From: RGIG5612 sp964579345
GTDB taxonomy: Bacteria > Bacillota > Clostridia > Lachnospirales > Lachnospiraceae
Reading direction: 5' to 3'
Length of the DNA stretch: 6,761 nucleotides
Assembly (NCBI GenBank): GCA_964579345.1
Contig: CAZOHB010000143.1
Location: 1-6,761 of the forward strand
Of this stretch, positions 5,461 to 6,761 are shown in pieces. Numbering within the stretch: the stretch's first letter is position 1; the number at the start of each line of letters is the position of its first letter. Under the pieces are notes generated by a model, which was not told the DNA's origin, did not search any database, and saw only the letters and a list, made by a program, of their open reading frames with translations. A program made the translations under genes and the position numbers.

Positions 5461-6633
5461 ATGAAAGCAGAAACTAAATATAAGATTGGTATTATTGCAT
5501 ATTCACTGATGGCGATGGGCGCGATCAGTGTAAATAGTGCTTTTTCCGTTATCGCGGAACATTTCAGTGTCTCAGATACAGAGGTTGCGCTGATCGCATC
5601 GATCCCATGTATTGTCATTATTGTAGTAACACTATTTCTGGGTAAGATCCTGGAAAAAGTTTCCCAGAAGAAAGTCGGGATCGTCGGCGCGATCCTCTTT
5701 CTTGTCGGCGGACTTTTGCCCATGGTTTTAGACAACCTTGTTTTGATTTTCATCTGCCGGGCGGTCTGCGGCATCGGTGTAGCGATTTCTCAGGTATTCA
5801 TGGGAACCTTAAACACGGAATTCTTTGAAGAAAAAGATCGTCCGCAGGTACAGGGATTAGCGCAGTCTGCACAGATGGCAGGACTGATCTTTATGTGTCT
5901 TGTCTCCGGATTTCTTGCAGAAAACGGCTGGGAGCTCAGCTTTCTTGTGCACCTGATCGGTGTGTTATCTCTGCTGGCTATTCTGTTCTGCATTCCGGAT
6001 CGGAAACCGCAGAAAAAACAGGTGGAACAGAACAAAGAAAAAGTCAAGATCACGAAATCTGCTATCGGCTGGTTTATTCTGATGTTTGTTGTTTTTCTTA
6101 TCCTGCTTGCATTTGCGAATAATCTTTCCTTCCTCCTTCAGGAAAAAGGGATCGGTCAGGCTTCCGATACCGGTCTTGCTCTTTCTGTCTATGCATTGGG
6201 AGGCCTTCTCTGCGGTCTGGTTTACGGCAAAATCGACCGTTATATCAAAGCCATGAAGCTGCCGCTTTCCATGCTTCTGTTTGCGCTTGGCTTCTTCATC
6301 GTTGTACTTGCCAAGAGTATGCCGGTCGTTTATCTTGGAAGCTTTATCGGTGGAATTGCTCTTTCGTTATATTTCCCGCAGATTATGCTCTATACCGGTC
6401 TGTCCGTCGATCCGATCATGATTCCGGTTGCGATCTCACTTCTGACATGTGCGCAGAATCTCGGACAGATCCTCTGCCCTTACGCGATCAATAATCTGGC
6501 AGCAGTCTTCGCCGGAGAAAACAATATTCAGACAACGAAAGTTTTGATCGCCGTGATCGGCTTCGTGATCCTTGCAGTGATCCTGTTTATTTATGCACTG
6601 AGGCGCGACTGGAAAGACAAACAAACCGCGTAA
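5461..6633 (+). CDS. Major facilitator superfamily (MFS) transporter
   Basis: A 390-residue inner membrane transporter with about twelve hydrophobic helices, roughly at 9-31, 43-61, 71-91, 93-112, 137-155, 160-178, 201-223, 237-255, 268-285, 288-308, 318-340 and 358-379. The Lys/Gln-rich cytoplasmic loop 179-200 separates the two six-helix halves, as in the family. A degenerate MFS motif A (GKILEKVSQKKVG) lies between helices 2 and 3, and CRAVCGIGVAI in helix 4 keeps the conserved arginine (Arg100). The substrate cannot be told; drug or sugar export and small-molecule uptake are all possible. AAAAGG stands 9-10 nt before the ATG. The gene is transcribed away from capE across a 169-bp region, so the two may share regulation, but no operator is evident. 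The stop codon TAA is at 6631-6633, and the length is normal. Confidence 0.9.
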   Translation: MKAETKYKIGIIAYSLMAMGAISVNSAFSVIAEHFSVSDTEVALIASIPCIVIIVVTLFLGKILEKVSQKKVGIVGAILFLVGGLLPMVLDNLVLIFICRAVCGIGVAISQVFMGTLNTEFFEEKDRPQVQGLAQSAQMAGLIFMCLVSGFLAENGWELSFLVHLIGVLSLLAILFCIPDRKPQKKQVEQNKEKVKITKSAIGWFILMFVVFLILLAFANNLSFLLQEKGIGQASDTGLALSVYALGGLLCGLVYGKIDRYIKAMKLPLSMLLFALGFFIVVLAKSMPVVYLGSFIGGIALSLYFPQIMLYTGLSVDPIMIPVAISLLTCAQNLGQILCPYAINNLAAVFAGENNIQTTKVLIAVIGFVILAVILFIYALRRDWKDKQTA

Positions 6634-6673
6634 AAGAAAATATATAGATACAGGAAAGAGAAAAAAATTGCAT

Positions 6674-6697
6674 AAAAAAGGAAGCCCTTTCCTATTT
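6674..6697 (-). terminator. Possible intrinsic terminator for a gene beyond the right edge
   Basis: Read on the minus strand, AGGAA, a 5-nt loop AGGGC and TTCCT form a short stem, followed by a continuous run of T (6679-6674). With one T-T mismatch the stem can be lengthened to AAATAGGAA on the left. On the plus strand the downstream side is only TATTTG, so it is a weaker stop for the MFS gene. The stem is short and GC-poor, so confidence is low. Confidence 0.3.
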
Positions 6698-6706
6698 GTC
6701 GCCTGC

Positions 6707-6760
6707 GCCATTACATTGCTACTAAACTCGCGCAAGCGCTCGTTAAGGGCAATGCATGGC
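6707..6760. repeat. Long imperfect inverted repeat at the right edge
   Basis: GCCAT (6707-6711) pairs with ATGGC (6756-6760) and CATTGC (6714-6719) pairs with GCAATG (6749-6754), with a TA against C internal loop. Inside this, CTAAACTCGCG can pair at 8 of 11 positions with CGCTCGTTAAG around a CAAG loop. The 54-bp block could form one extended hairpin and may continue past the window. In one plus frame it is also open from a TTG at 6668 that has AGGAAAGAG upstream, reading HKKGSPFLFVACAITLLL and onward to the edge, so a small membrane peptide is an alternative. Whether this is a structured RNA, a dispersed repeat or coding DNA cannot be settled here. Confidence 0.5.
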
Positions 6761-6761
6761 A

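Noticed and set aside
5427..5774. Minus-strand open frame of 115 codons
   Set aside because: Antisense to the first third of the MFS transporter and Thr/Ile/Arg rich, with no ribosome site; it also runs through the divergent control region.

Overview
The window looks like chromosomal DNA from a low-to-mid-GC Gram-positive anaerobe of the class Clostridia, with a Lachnospiraceae-like gut commensal as the best guess. The reasons are the near-perfect AAGGAGGT ribosome sites, a VanZ-like membrane protein, a lipoprotein with a glycine-rich Gram-positive-style linker, a CapE-type sugar nucleotide dehydratase and an oxygen-sensitive ferredoxin-fused aldo/keto reductase. No rRNA, tRNA, CRISPR array, transposase or phage structural gene is visible. 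The sequence contains a 10-N assembly gap at 1607-1616.

Layout. The left edge holds what may be the last codons of a plus-strand gene (stop at 44-46). Six genes then lie on the minus strand. In transcription order, from right to left, they are: a CapE-like UDP-GlcNAc 4,6-dehydratase (4254-5291), an unrecognised lipoprotein (3586-4233), an aldo/keto reductase with two C-terminal 4Fe-4S clusters (2452-3573), a VanZ-family membrane protein (1735 to about 2352), a hotdog-fold acyl-CoA thioesterase (1216-1684, broken by the gap) and a Xer-like tyrosine recombinase (52-1203). A divergent plus-strand gene at 5461-6633 encodes a 12-helix MFS transporter. The final 128 bases hold a small hairpin with a T-run on the minus strand and a long imperfect inverted repeat cut by the window edge.

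How the genes may work together. Spacing of 20 and 12 nt links capE, the lipoprotein and the reductase into one likely operon behind an extended -10 promoter at 5329-5357. The thioesterase and the recombinase are 12 nt apart and have their own extended -10 promoter at 1717-1745. The vanZ gene sits between these groups, preceded by a perfect 15-bp inverted repeat. I see no proof of one common pathway. CapE would make a deoxy-amino sugar precursor for surface polysaccharide, and the lipoprotein and VanZ are envelope proteins, so an envelope theme is possible. The reductase, thioesterase and recombinase look like general metabolism and chromosome maintenance.

The points most worth a second look are: the thioesterase, whose reading frame becomes a normal 139-residue protein if a 49-nt GC-rich segment containing the N gap is removed; the VanZ gene, which appears to start at an ATT codon 40 codons upstream of its first ATG; the perfect inverted repeat in front of it; a CapE with no CapF or CapG beside it; and the structured, possibly dispersed repeat at the right edge. 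I found no clear evidence of a wholly new biological system.
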